DNA from: Asparagopsis taxiformis | Lineage: Eukaryota > Rhodophyta > Florideophyceae > Bonnemaisoniales > Bonnemaisoniaceae | Length of the DNA stretch: 64,000 nucleotides | Assembly: GCA_030407315.1 (NCBI GenBank) | Contig: JALQPE010001714.1 | Coordinates: forward strand, 1-64,000 | Reading direction: 5' to 3' | Shown here: positions 44,399 through 55,100 of the stretch, piece by piece | How the letters are laid out: each line of letters starts with the position of its first letter | Position numbering within the stretch: position 1 is the first letter of the stretch | Program-made: the position numbers and the translations under genes | Notes under the pieces: generated by a model | What the model saw: the letters and a program-made list of their open reading frames with translations, nothing else | What the model was told of the DNA's origin: nothing | The model's database searches: none

Positions 44399-47300
44399 AT
44401 GGAATGCAAGTATGAAGGGTGCTTCTACTACTGCGTAGATGCTTATGCGCTCGCGCTGCATGAGCGAACGTGTCGCTACCGTTTCAACCCCTCTCCCCAA
44501 CATTTCAACAACGCTCGTGTCCCTGCCGTCACCCATGAGCCTGCTCGAAACGGCGACCATGATTCCCCGCAACCCAGCTCCCCAGACCCAGAATCTGGTC
44601 GTGCTTCCTCCAGCGACTCACCCTGTGACGCTTCACTGCCACCAACCTCAACCCCCTCCCGCGCAGACCTCCTCGTGCAATCCCTCGCCGCCAGTCTCAC
44701 AACCCTCGAGTACAAGGCCGGCGCTGGCCGCGTGAGCGAAGTCATCACCATCCTACAAGACCCCGCATTCTCCCTAGAAAAGTTCAACAGCGCCGTTCGC
44801 ACCGTAGAAGAATGTCGCCACGTTACCGCTTCCATGGTCGAAACACATTTCCGCACCGAAGGTTACAAGAGCCACATCATTCCAGACAAAACTGGTAAGT
44901 ACTCGGCACAGCTGTACCTCCGCGACCCAGTCGACATGCTCCGCAGGCAGTTAGCACTGGCTAACGACCAAAATACTCTCTTCCACCCCTCCCCACAGAC
45001 CGCCCCAGACGGCACCGCAATATTTTCTCATCCCCTACACACAGAATTCGCGAAAACGCTGCACCAGGTTACTAGACAGCGCGTGCAGCTCTCGGAAGAT
45101 CCACAGGTCGTATGGGCAGAGGAAAATGATCCCACCGCTTCCTCCTTTGCCGGCCTCCTCCAAGTGTACTCCGACAAGAGCAGCACAAGCCTCAAGAGCT
45201 CCGCAATCGTCGCATACCCCATACACGTCACACTGCTCAACTTCTCCGCCCCCCTCCGTCGCCACTGCATCCGTACCGGCCTCACCATCGTCGGGTATCT
45301 TCCGTACATTGTTAACCCTTCGTCCAACGCCTTGTTCGGTGATGAAATGCCGACAACCTCTAGTTCTGCTAGTCGCGCTCGCAAAATTGATATTCTTCAT
45401 AAAGCACTCGAAAAAGTGTTTTCGTCCCTATCCACCGCGTTCTCTTCCGGGTTCCCCTGCACAGACTCCACTGCAACTGCCCGCCAATGCTTTCCCATCC
45501 TAGCCAATTATTGCTGCGACTTTCCAGAGGCCAAAGAGCTCTCATGCACTCGCAACAGCACTACCACCACACATCCCTGCCACCGCTGCTACATCCCCGC
45601 CACTCAACTTGAATCCAGCGCGCCACACCAGCCCCGCTCCCTCGATGATACACGCTCTGCACGCCAAGAGAGCGCTCAGGAGCATACAACTGCTCCGCTC
45701 GAAGCTCTCTCCCTCCTCGAACAACACTCTGTCCTCGAATCGACCGCTCTTTTACCCACCAACAGTCCCCTAGACCCCTACAACATTTTCTCCTTCGAGC
45801 CTCTGCACAATCTCCACCTCGGCATCTCAAAGCTCATCAAACAGTGCATTGTCCACCGCCTCAGCTCCCCAGACCTCACCACCACTGCCTCCCATTCCGG
45901 GACACCTCGCACCTTCAAGAAGGTGAAAAAATCCATCCTCGCCGGCTCAAACAGCATTCTGTCCGCTATCGAACGCGACTACTACATCACCGGTCTTCAT
46001 GTCGACTTCTCCAAGGGTGAGAAGGGCACCAATTTGAACGGCCTCTTCACGGAGGACGGCATACGCGGCATGCTCGCAGCCAAAGACTATCACCATGTCG
46101 ACATGGTGTTCCCTTTCATCGCAGCATTCATTGACACATGCTGTGACGAAGTAGATACAGCCCCCCTCACTTCCATCTGCACGCAATACTCTGACCTCGT
46201 CGCATGGGTCATGAAACGCGGTCGCATCAAGCACTGGACTGCCGCCGAACTAGAAAGCCTCCAGAACTCCATTTCCTATTTCAAACAATCAATGCTCTCC
46301 ACCCTCGGCCCATTCCACACCACAGGTCTCAAAACTTTCAAGTTCCATCTTCTAGACCATCTTCCCGGTGACTTGCAGAGATATGGCGCCCTGGAACACA
46401 TTGATGCAGGCCCCTACGAACACTCGCATCTTCTGTTCAAACAGAGTTATAGGAAAACCTCTCGAAGGCGCTCCACAGCCATGGAAGAGACTATTCGCCA
46501 CATGGAATTCTCCTTGGCCACTCCAACTGGTCATACCCCATCGAACACATTGGGAAACGCACGCATGATATCGCCCACAGACGGTGCAGTACTCGTTCGC
46601 GACGGATTCACCGTTGCACTGCACGACTTTGCCTCCCTGCTGCCCGATGCAACCCTCCTCGTTGCAGATATCGACGGACAGCCCGATCCTGCCACTCTTT
46701 TGCCGCTGCACAACTCCTCGTTCCCGTCTGGCACCATAACGCTATTCCAGCAACTCGGTGACACAGCTGCACAAGCGTTCCTCACCCTCGCTAGACTGCG
46801 CGCCACGGCAGAAGGCCCTCCAATACATGACATGGACATTTCCGTCACCGTGGTAAAGTCCGCCTACGTCATGGGAGGGTACGTCCCAGATGCCGACGAC
46901 TTTGACCCGCACAGTGGCATGCTTCGCCCCACAAACGTGTCGAGGCACAAGCAGCAGCGCGTCTTTGCAACTTCATCGTTCGGCCCCGCAAAGAGATCGC
47001 AGTACTCCTTTGTCGTCATCTCCGGAACTGCCGATGACTACAGAACCATATGGGTAGGGCGCGTCCTGGCACTGGTACGCCTGCAGTCTCCAAACCTGTT
47101 TCAACCTGTAGAACTCGCTTTCGTTCAGTATATGACCTGCTTTGCCCCAAAAACCGCTGTGGAAAAATCACTTGGGTGCATTTGTTTAAAGTGGTCCACA
47201 TGGGACCCGGACAACGGATCCGTTGACAGCAATGACACTGCATCCCACAGTGCAGGTGGTCCTTGGTTTGACCTCATTCCTGCATCTACTATATCTGGCA

Positions 47301-47437
47301 CCGTGCACATCGTACGAAGTAACTTTCCAGTCAAGCCATTTACGAAACAAATGCACTGGTCGGACCACCGTTTCTATCTCAACCGCTTCTACACCAACAC
47401 TGATTACCAATTCACAGATGATAATGAAGAAGAATAA
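44399..47437 (+). CDS. KDZ/Plavaka-type transposase with N-terminal zinc finger
   Basis: The 1012-aa product would cut and reinsert the element. Residues 3-25 form a zinc finger (C3, C8, H21, C25). The RNase H-fold core starts with VYSDKSSTS (first catalytic Asp 259), followed by YPIHVTLLNF and IVGYLPYI. Next come TARQCFPILANYCCDFPEAK and CHRCYIP, the second cysteine cluster typical of Plavaka proteins. FEPLHNLHLGISKLI (E467, H470) is at the place where the family usually has D-x-LH; a Glu here is unusual and may affect catalysis. The HSHLLFKQSYRKTSRRRS region near residue 685 carries the final conserved residues. The gene has no intron or frameshift. It starts at the inner edge of the left terminus and converges on the next gene with a 75-bp gap. 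The ATG at 44399 is chosen because the zinc finger starts there. Confidence 0.82.
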   Translation: MECKYEGCFYYCVDAYALALHERTCRYRFNPSPQHFNNARVPAVTHEPARNGDHDSPQPSSPDPESGRASSSDSPCDASLPPTSTPSRADLLVQSLAASLTTLEYKAGAGRVSEVITILQDPAFSLEKFNSAVRTVEECRHVTASMVETHFRTEGYKSHIIPDKTGKYSAQLYLRDPVDMLRRQLALANDQNTLFHPSPQTAPDGTAIFSHPLHTEFAKTLHQVTRQRVQLSEDPQVVWAEENDPTASSFAGLLQVYSDKSSTSLKSSAIVAYPIHVTLLNFSAPLRRHCIRTGLTIVGYLPYIVNPSSNALFGDEMPTTSSSASRARKIDILHKALEKVFSSLSTAFSSGFPCTDSTATARQCFPILANYCCDFPEAKELSCTRNSTTTTHPCHRCYIPATQLESSAPHQPRSLDDTRSARQESAQEHTTAPLEALSLLEQHSVLESTALLPTNSPLDPYNIFSFEPLHNLHLGISKLIKQCIVHRLSSPDLTTTASHSGTPRTFKKVKKSILAGSNSILSAIERDYYITGLHVDFSKGEKGTNLNGLFTEDGIRGMLAAKDYHHVDMVFPFIAAFIDTCCDEVDTAPLTSICTQYSDLVAWVMKRGRIKHWTAAELESLQNSISYFKQSMLSTLGPFHTTGLKTFKFHLLDHLPGDLQRYGALEHIDAGPYEHSHLLFKQSYRKTSRRRSTAMEETIRHMEFSLATPTGHTPSNTLGNARMISPTDGAVLVRDGFTVALHDFASLLPDATLLVADIDGQPDPATLLPLHNSSFPSGTITLFQQLGDTAAQAFLTLARLRATAEGPPIHDMDISVTVVKSAYVMGGYVPDADDFDPHSGMLRPTNVSRHKQQRVFATSSFGPAKRSQYSFVVISGTADDYRTIWVGRVLALVRLQSPNLFQPVELAFVQYMTCFAPKTAVEKSLGCICLKWSTWDPDNGSVDSNDTASHSAGGPWFDLIPASTISGTVHIVRSNFPVKPFTKQMHWSDHRFYLNRFYTNTDYQFTDDNEEE

Positions 47438-47514
47438 ATCTAAATCGCAGCACTCTATTGATAATGTACTACATGATAAACCTTCTAGTCAACGTCACAT
47501 TTACTGCACTAATT

Positions 47515-49799
47515 TCAACCATCCTCCATTACGCCAAAACCGTTATCAGCAGTGGCTGCATGGCGCCGCTCCATGCCCCCATACTGTGGGGCATTGATTT
47601 CGACATTCAGGTTTGCAGTCAGGTGTCCAGCATATGGGTCAACGACGAAAAGTTCTGCGCCAATTAGTCCTTGCGCAATCACACAATCCATTACAGCACC
47701 GAGGTTTGACGTAATATGCGATTGAATCCAATCCTCGGACACTAGAACAAGTGATGAGCAGCGGTTTACATCATCAACGACATGAACAATTCCAGACCCC
47801 TCTCCGCTTTGCCACACTTCAACAGCCTCTCTCGTCACAGTACGGCTTGCAAACACATGCCGTGACTGTGCACTAGTCCGCTGTTCGCTCTCGACAACGT
47901 CCGTTTCTTCCCTTGCTTGCGAGCCTTGGAGACAAGACATGCAGTACACCACCATACCAACTAATTGCTGAAAAGCTACCCCCACATATTGACTGTACCG
48001 CCTTGTAAACTCCTTCTGCCGTGCACCTCCTTTCCCCTTCGGTTCATCCAAACACTCCACAGTAGTCACTAGCCAAGCATCCAGGCGCGCCAGCGTTAGT
48101 ATGCTCGTCTCTATGTCCATTACTTGTTCTGGTCGTATCGAATAACCCCTGAAGATGTCCAGCACATTCACAGCTACTCGGTTGTTAAACCATGCATCAC
48201 CATTCACTTCCATTTCGAAGCTGTCAGGAACCAAGCCTTTGCTGTATCGCAGCTCTGAGAACGGTGCCGTTCGCCACCTCCCCATATCCAAATCACCGTT
48301 ACTTTCCCGTTTCAAAAGCTTCTCAGACGCTTCGCGCTTTTGTTCCTCTCGCTCGTCCATCTCAGCTCGCGTCGTCAGCATCGTGCATCTAGACATTAAT
48401 TTCGTGTACCCCAGCGAACCGAACAATCTGTCCCTCGCATTACGCTTCCGTGCACTCATCACGTCGGACAGTTTCTGCGTCACCTTCACTTTCAATTCCT
48501 TGCTCCCCGCCACAGCCTCTTGACAGCACACACGCTGCTCCTCATCGGAAAACACATCACACCACGGACTTTGACGCAGTACGTGTCGCACCAAGTCATT
48601 CAGCAGATCACTCTCGTCCCTGTACGAAGGTGTATACCACTGCAGATTCTTGATGATATAGCCCGGAGGGGTAGCAATATATCCTACACCGTTTTCGCTC
48701 CAAAGTGCCCCTTCTACCGGCTCTACCTCGATGGTACGTCCAGTCCAACGTCTCTGCGTTTGTTCCGCTATAGGGTCCAGCTCCATAGTCTCGTTCTTGC
48801 ACCACTTTGTCAGGTTTTCCTCAACCGCCCTAAGAACTCCAAGGTATTTCACAGGAATGGCTTTCTGTATTTTCGACTTACCGCCACCGTGATCACTGAT
48901 TCTACCTGTTCTCGCAATTGCAGTAAGGCTGGCATTTTCCGCCTGCAGAGTCTTCACCTTAGCCTCCAACGCAACAATCTCCGTGGTGAGCGCCTTGTTT
49001 GCTATGTCCTGGCTAAACACTTTTTTTTCCAGCTCCGCGATCTTCTTCTTCTGCGCATTGATGCGACTCGCCATTAAATCGATGGATTCCGGCGGATGCA
49101 ACCTCTCTGCCCTCACCGTCCCCCCATCTCCCACGCTATCGGGAATATGATGTCCTCCATCGCCAATAGCCTGACGTCGCGGGGGCGTTACGCGCATATT
49201 TGGCACCAATGACACTCTGTTGTGACGAGGCCCGCACTCCGGCTGCTCTCTCCCCTCAGTACCACCTGACCGCCGATGATAGTTGGCATCCTGTGAACGT
49301 TGCTCAGAAACAACATCCCTTGCCGCTATCCTCGGGTCCCTGACTGCATTACCTGCTGGGGCTGATGTACTCGGCATAGTTGGCGCAGTGGGGGTCACAG
49401 CCTCCAGTGTCTCGGAACCCCCGGCTGGGACTCCGTCTGCAGCACCTCCGCATCTGCCAACCCGGGAGGAACTACCTTTGCCATAGCACTCTGCCGCAAT
49501 TCCAACATGTTTTGAGCCACTATCATGTCATCATCATGATGTTCACTGTCCCTGCGAGCACGCTTGCCTCGGTCAAGCCCCATCTCTCTCCGCGCCGTTC
49601 CTCCTTCCTCACTTTCTCGCTGCGGATCCCCAGTTCTGCGCCGGTCCGTCTTGCGACTACCGGACCGCGGTTCAATGCTGCCGGTAGGCCCAGACCGCTT
49701 CTTCGCACGGGATTGTCGGGCACTCGATACAGCAGCTGCTGACCGGGTTTTCTGGAGGCCCGGAGGCTTTGGAGCTTTCTTCGCAATACGCGGCGGCAT
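47515..49799 (-). CDS. element B accessory protein with coiled coil (one frameshift)
   Basis: The minus-strand start is MPPRIAKKAPKPPG at 49799. The first 134 codons are basic and disordered (KKRSGPTGS, GKRARRDSEHHDDD). A frameshift near 49400-49540 leads into a 627-codon frame to 47515. Residues around ASRINAQKKKIAELEKKVFS to LQAENASL form a long coiled coil (about 49070-48930). A compact region follows (KYLGVLRAVEENLTKW, RRWTGRTIEVEP, WYTPSYRDESDLLNDLVRHV), then a conserved-looking helical part (QKLSDVMSARKRNARDRLFG). No known domain is recognised. The BEN-like or DNA-binding role often played by such partners is only a guess. The convergent position with the transposase suggests a second transposition protein. 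The frameshift may be real decay or a sequencing error. Confidence 0.6.
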
Positions 49800-49984
49800 A
49801 ATGAAGCTTTCCCGGAAGCGATGGAACGATTGAGTTGCACGAGATACAAAAAAGATTGCTGTATAGTGTCGGTAACCACAACGGTCTGCGATGAACGTTC
49901 AGGTCAGGTCAAGTACCGGATAATACGCCAACAGCCCAGATTGTATACGGTAGGCAGTCATCAACAGTATTTAATGAGGTACAA
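49800..49984. other. upstream region of the accessory gene
   Basis: Short presumptive promoter side of the minus-strand gene; no distinct motif. Confidence 0.35.
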
Positions 49985-50590
49985 TTACAGCTGTCGAGCT
50001 AGGCCGCGAGCACCCCTATGTCCGGAAGACGTCCTGATTTGAATTAAAATTTGGGCTATTCTCAAAAACATGCACATGTGAACATGTTTTTGAGATGGGG
50101 GTGTGCCGTACGGCACAATCGACCGCCCAAATCGATGTTTTTTGCAATATTTTTTTGTGCCCGAAATTTTAGAATTTCTGGGCTGGCCAGCAATGCAATC
50201 GAGCTGGACATCCACCGGACGTCCATTTCAGGTTGGTCGTGAGAGAGCGGGGCGGGACCATGATGGAACAAGGACCAAGACCTGTCCCTGGCGTATTGAG
50301 CCTGAAATTGACCCTTCGTCAGACGCCATTTAGCCTTACAGTTGGTGCTTACAGAAGCCAGTGATGACCCCGCTCGGGGCGGCGGTCGGTTCCTGGGGCC
50401 GTTGTGGCCAAATTAGACACCCTGATTTGAATTAAAATTTGGGCTATTCTCAAAAACATGCACATGTGAACATGTTTTTGAAATGGGGGTGTGCCGTACG
50501 GCACAATCGGCCGCCCAAATCAAGGTTTTTTACAATATTTTTGCTGCCCGAAATTCTACAATTTCTGGGCTGGCCAGTAATGCATTAGCT
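49985..50590. repeat. two palindrome-rich units, reverse orientation
   Basis: The GTGCCGTACGGCAC palindromes start at 50103 and 50491, 388 bp apart. Units run opposite to those downstream of the methyltransferase gene. They contain CAAAAACATG…CATGTTTTTG and the CCCCGCTCGGGGCGG motif. Confidence 0.92.
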
Positions 50591-51054
50591 ATGTGCTCTA
50601 AACCGATTCTAACAAGCAGAAAGAATCCTCTCCTTCATGACGATGCTCTCGAATTGAGTGCAATGCAACGGACTCCCTCCAGGAGAACGACAAAGCATCG
50701 TCTTTTGCAAGACATTTTCGTACGAAAAATAATCGAAACACATATTTGACTTTAACCTAACAGCTATCGCGAGCACCGTACTCAGCTAAATTTCCTCTGT
50801 AATTTCCTTCCTCCAACCAATCAATAGCCGCTTGGTCACAGGCTTAAAAGCCTTCCACTATTTGTCCTATCCATCGAAGAGGGTTCGATCCAGGCCTTGA
50901 TGGGTGTGGAACCCGAGAACTTGAAAATGGAACATATTGCGACAGAGATGAGATGTCATTCTCTTTCGTTTACTTTTTTCTAACAAGATTCTAAACGTCT
51001 ACGCAGCGGAACGAACCCAATGTCGTCCGTCCGTTTTCAGCCCGGTGAGATGTT
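50591..51054. other. anonymous DNA between repeats
   Basis: No gene or repeat is recognised in these 464 bp. Confidence 0.5.
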
Positions 51055-51400
51055 TTTGCCATTAACGGAGGTGGAGGCGGCTATGGAGGAAGCCTGCGGT
51101 TCGGGTATTCTTTCCATTAACGGAGGTGGAGGTGGCGGCTTTGGAGGAAGCCTGGAGAACATGTGAGATGTCAGTACCCATGGATCACAAGAAAAACATG
51201 TAGAGGTCCAGTTTGGATATTGTTGCCATTAACGGAGGCGGAGGAGGCGGCTACGGTGGAAGCCTGGAGAGCATGTGAGATGTCAGTACCCATGGATCAC
51301 ATGAAGAACATGTTGAGGTGCGGTTCGGATATTCTTTCCATTAACGGAGGCGGAGGAGGCGGCTACGGTGGAAGCCTGGAGAAGAATAGAATAGTCCTAT
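51055..51400 (+). repeat. 112-bp minisatellite with Gly-coding core
   Basis: CCATTAACGGAGG recurs at 51059, 51114, 51226 and 51338 (one 55-bp and two 112-bp intervals). In one plus frame the core reads SINGGGGGGYGGSLE, but frames change between units and stops occur in the linkers, so a continuous Gly-rich protein is not encoded here. Confidence 0.8.
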
Positions 51401-51679
51401 ACCCATGGATCACAAGTAGACGTAGTTGGGCTCCTTTTCGAAGCCCATTCGTCTCTTGAATAAATTTAGCACCCAAATCATATACGATTGCCGAGTTGAC
51501 ACCCCGTATGTCTCGTTGGTAGAAATAGCAGGGGTTCCACCACTCAGCTGGCGGGAAGTAGTTACTGATTATATGAGATATGGCTTAGCTCCCGCCAAAA
51601 CCGATAGCTCTGGGCTCAGGTTCTCCAAATGTGGTTATACGAATGTGTTCTGACAATGGTAGAAGACGAATATCTGCAT

Positions 51680-51865
51680 CCTGCTTTGAATTAAAATTTG
51701 GGCTATTCTCAAAAACATGCACATGTGAACATGTTTTTGAGATGGGGGTGTGCCGTACGGCACAATCGACCGCCGAAATCGATGTTTTTTGCAATATTTT
51801 TTCTGCCCGAAATTGTAGAATTTCTGGGCTGGCCAGCAATGCATCTGAGTCGGACATCCCCACGT
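51680..51865. repeat. palindrome-rich unit upstream of the methyltransferase gene
   Basis: One partial unit in reverse orientation with the 14-bp palindrome at 51750. With the forward units starting at 55620 it brackets the methyltransferase-SET gene in inverted arrangement. Confidence 0.9.
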
Positions 51866-52194
51866 CCAGTGGCCGTCCGGATGTCGCTCACCTGGTAAGC
51901 GTGAGGCACCTGTGTCAACCTATGTGACTGGCGGCCTTGCAGTACAACACTCAAAGGCAGGGAATCACAATCTTTTTAAAATTTTTTCTCTACCACGTAT
52001 CCGTCACAACTTATTACCTACACCGGTTACGGGTTTCAAGACCTTTCCAGTGCTGTGTACCCGTATACTCTGTTCCGTTCGATATCAACCAGTGTTCCTC
52101 ACGAAAGAGTGCAAACGTCACGAGATACGTCGTCAAATTTGACTGTCTCGCCGAGCGGTCGCCATCCTGTACCGAATTTTCCACTCATTCCATT

Positions 52195-55100
52195 ATGACG
52201 AATAAGCGCAGGCGCAACAGCAATCCGATCGTTGACGACGCAACCGTGCCAATTCTGCGCGAACCCGCTAGCCCTTGGGAGGATTCTAGTGACATGGGTA
52301 CACGTCGAAACGTAGGTCGCGCCGCCCGCGAAACTACTCTCGCTGGCAAAGACTTCCTCCGCCTCTTGCTGGATTTATTCGCCCACTCAAGTTTCGCAGA
52401 CTTGACGGACAAGCCGGGAGGTTTCACATACGCGGACCTTGGCGCTTGGGTTGCGCAGGGCACGGAAGAACAATTTGTGGCGCTGCAAGGTCGACTCAGC
52501 ATGTCCTTCAGCGGTCGTTCGAAGAATGCTGGAGTCGAGGCGGATGTTGCCGAAATCGTCATGGCAGAGATGAACGTTGAGCGAGCCAAGCAGATTGTTC
52601 GTCTGGCATTACCCATTGCCGAGTTTTCAAGACAGGATGAGCGTATCGGGCAATGGGTTGAGCACTGCATCCTTTCTGGGATCGTGCCGCAGACCTTCCT
52701 TATTGGATGTAACATGCTTCCTTCGCCACTACAGGCGCCGCAGCGCGGGGAACCAAGCGCCTTCGTTCTTGCTCCACCGGAAACGTTCGAGGTATTGATG
52801 TATTTCCAAGCGTTGTCTATCATCCGAAATCACAACAAGAACCTGCCGCGTCGCCGAATAGGAGATGCGGCCGAAGAGGGGAACGAAGCCGCACGCGTCC
52901 CAGCCCATCGGAAAAGCACTAATCGAGCTTGTTACGTGGTTCAAGTTTTATACCATGCTTGGACCGATGTGGCCTACGCCGCAAAGTTTTCCAGCTTCGA
53001 AGAGTTGATGGCGCCGTACATCATTTTCGACAGCAGTGAGCATTGGTTTGACGTGCTCGATGAAGGTCTATTCGCACCGATGGAGCAGAAGCTAGATCTC
53101 TACCACAACAAAGCTCCCCTATCTCATCCTGATGGATATGGTGGAAAAGTAGAGACAAGAACCAGTGCGCAGCACAGTGCATTTAGGGACCTTGTGAGGA
53201 AGTTCTTCGACCGGTTGCAGTTTCTTATCGTCAACCCGGACCTGTACACCTGGCCGGAGTCCGACCGCTGGGGGGCACTGGAAATATACTTCTCAAGCGG
53301 AAATCCGGACAAGCTGCCAGCGTATTTTGACACCCTCGACGAAGACGTTATGGCTGTCCTCCGCCCGGCACCACAAGCCGCGGACGCAGAAAAGGTCCCC
53401 AAGCCGGTTGATGACACTCCCACTCGTCGCAACACAGGAGGGAGAGGTTTGGTTCCGTCGACAAGACACACAACCAGGCTTCAACTTGGACCTGGGAGGA
53501 CCAGTCTTACTGCCCAAGGGCCGTCTCCCCCGTCACCGTCACCCCATGCGACAGAAGAGCAGGAAAGTGAAGGGCAGGCTCTCGCAAAGGACTTTCTTTC
53601 GAAAATGAGTCAGTATTGCCGGGTGTACGACGTCCCTTTCGAAGATTTGGTCAGTGCCGACGAGAGCCGAGAACACGTGCCCATCACGGGCAACGTTCAG
53701 CTCATTCTGACTGATCCGCCCTACAATGTTCGTCGTAAGAGGAACGATTCCAACTCTTCGTACGACAGGCTAACTGCAGAAGATATGCAGGCTAGCATCG
53801 AAGTGTTTGACGAGCTGTTGCGCCCCGGTGGCCACGGCATCGTGTTCTGCTCGGTTTTGCAGTTCTACGAATGGTTCCATTACTTGGAAACGTACAAAGG
53901 ACCGCAGTCAGAAGGCCCAACCGATACTGCTGCCAGTGATGACGGGTCGGATGAAGAAGAGGTTACGTCCATGAATTCGGACTCCGAAGCATCGCAGCAC
54001 AGTGGCGAAGAAAGTGCGGATGAGGAGGAGGACGAGGAGGAGGAGGACGTCGTTCGGAATTCAGTTTTCTTCGTTGACGAGGTACCTCTGTTGTTTGTCC
54101 GACTACCTGGGCACCTCTATCAAATGCCGGGGCGGAAGAGGTACCAACGCATGAACATGGCAGAGGTCGCTATCCACTTCTGGAAGCGAGGTGTTCCGTT
54201 CAAGACCGGAAGCGAGATGGTGGCCTATAGGAACCACGGATACATGGACGGCACGTACCCGGCGTGGTGCAACGTCACCATCAATATGCCCGCCATCGAT
54301 TCGAATGAGATGGTGTGGCGAACAAGGAGCACAACCGGTGCTACGGTCAGAGTTCGTGCAGAGCAGAAGAGCGTCGCTCTCATGATGGAGTTGATCAGCC
54401 AGCATTCACAGCCTGGTGATATTGTTGTCGATCCATTCTCTGGCACTTTCGCAACGGGAAAAGCAGCTATGAGCTTGCCTGAGCACCGTGTTTTCGTCGG
54501 CAGTGACATGGACAAATTGTGTGTGGTACGATCGCTTCCAAAGCTGTGTGCAGTCATGTCACGTGTAATTCTTTCAAACAACACTGACATGAGGGTCACG
54601 ACAGAAGCGAAACAGAGTGCTGAGAAGTTCTTGGCGTCCCCCTCTGTCACGATGCGTACGCAGAGGGAACGCAGGATCATCGAACCCCCACCTGGCCTTC
54701 CCCTGTACCAGAGGTTCCCGAAATATATTCGGCAGTACCTCTGGCAGCTGTGCCCAGAGTCGATTGCGTCGCGCGAGCACATGGAGAAACCGGTACATTA
54801 TTGGCCACCTTCCCTGCGCCGCTGGTTGCAAACTGAAAACCCTCGCGTGATGCGGGCACACGATTGTGTTGCGAAAAAATTGAGCGTTCGACCATCGCTG
54901 ATTAAGCATCCAAATGCAGGAAGAGGGCTCTTCGCTGAACAGACATTTAATGTTGGTGACGAAGTATGTGCATACTACGGAACTGTTGTGTACTCTGATA
55001 TGAGCAAGGAGTCGATGAGGTTCGCGTACGGAGAGGGTCACATGGCGATAACGAAGGAAACATTCTTGATGTATGCTATCAAGCTGTATGCAACAGCGGA

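Noticed and set aside
50880..50910. GGTTCGATCC resembling a tRNA T-loop
   Set aside because: No cloverleaf can be formed around it.
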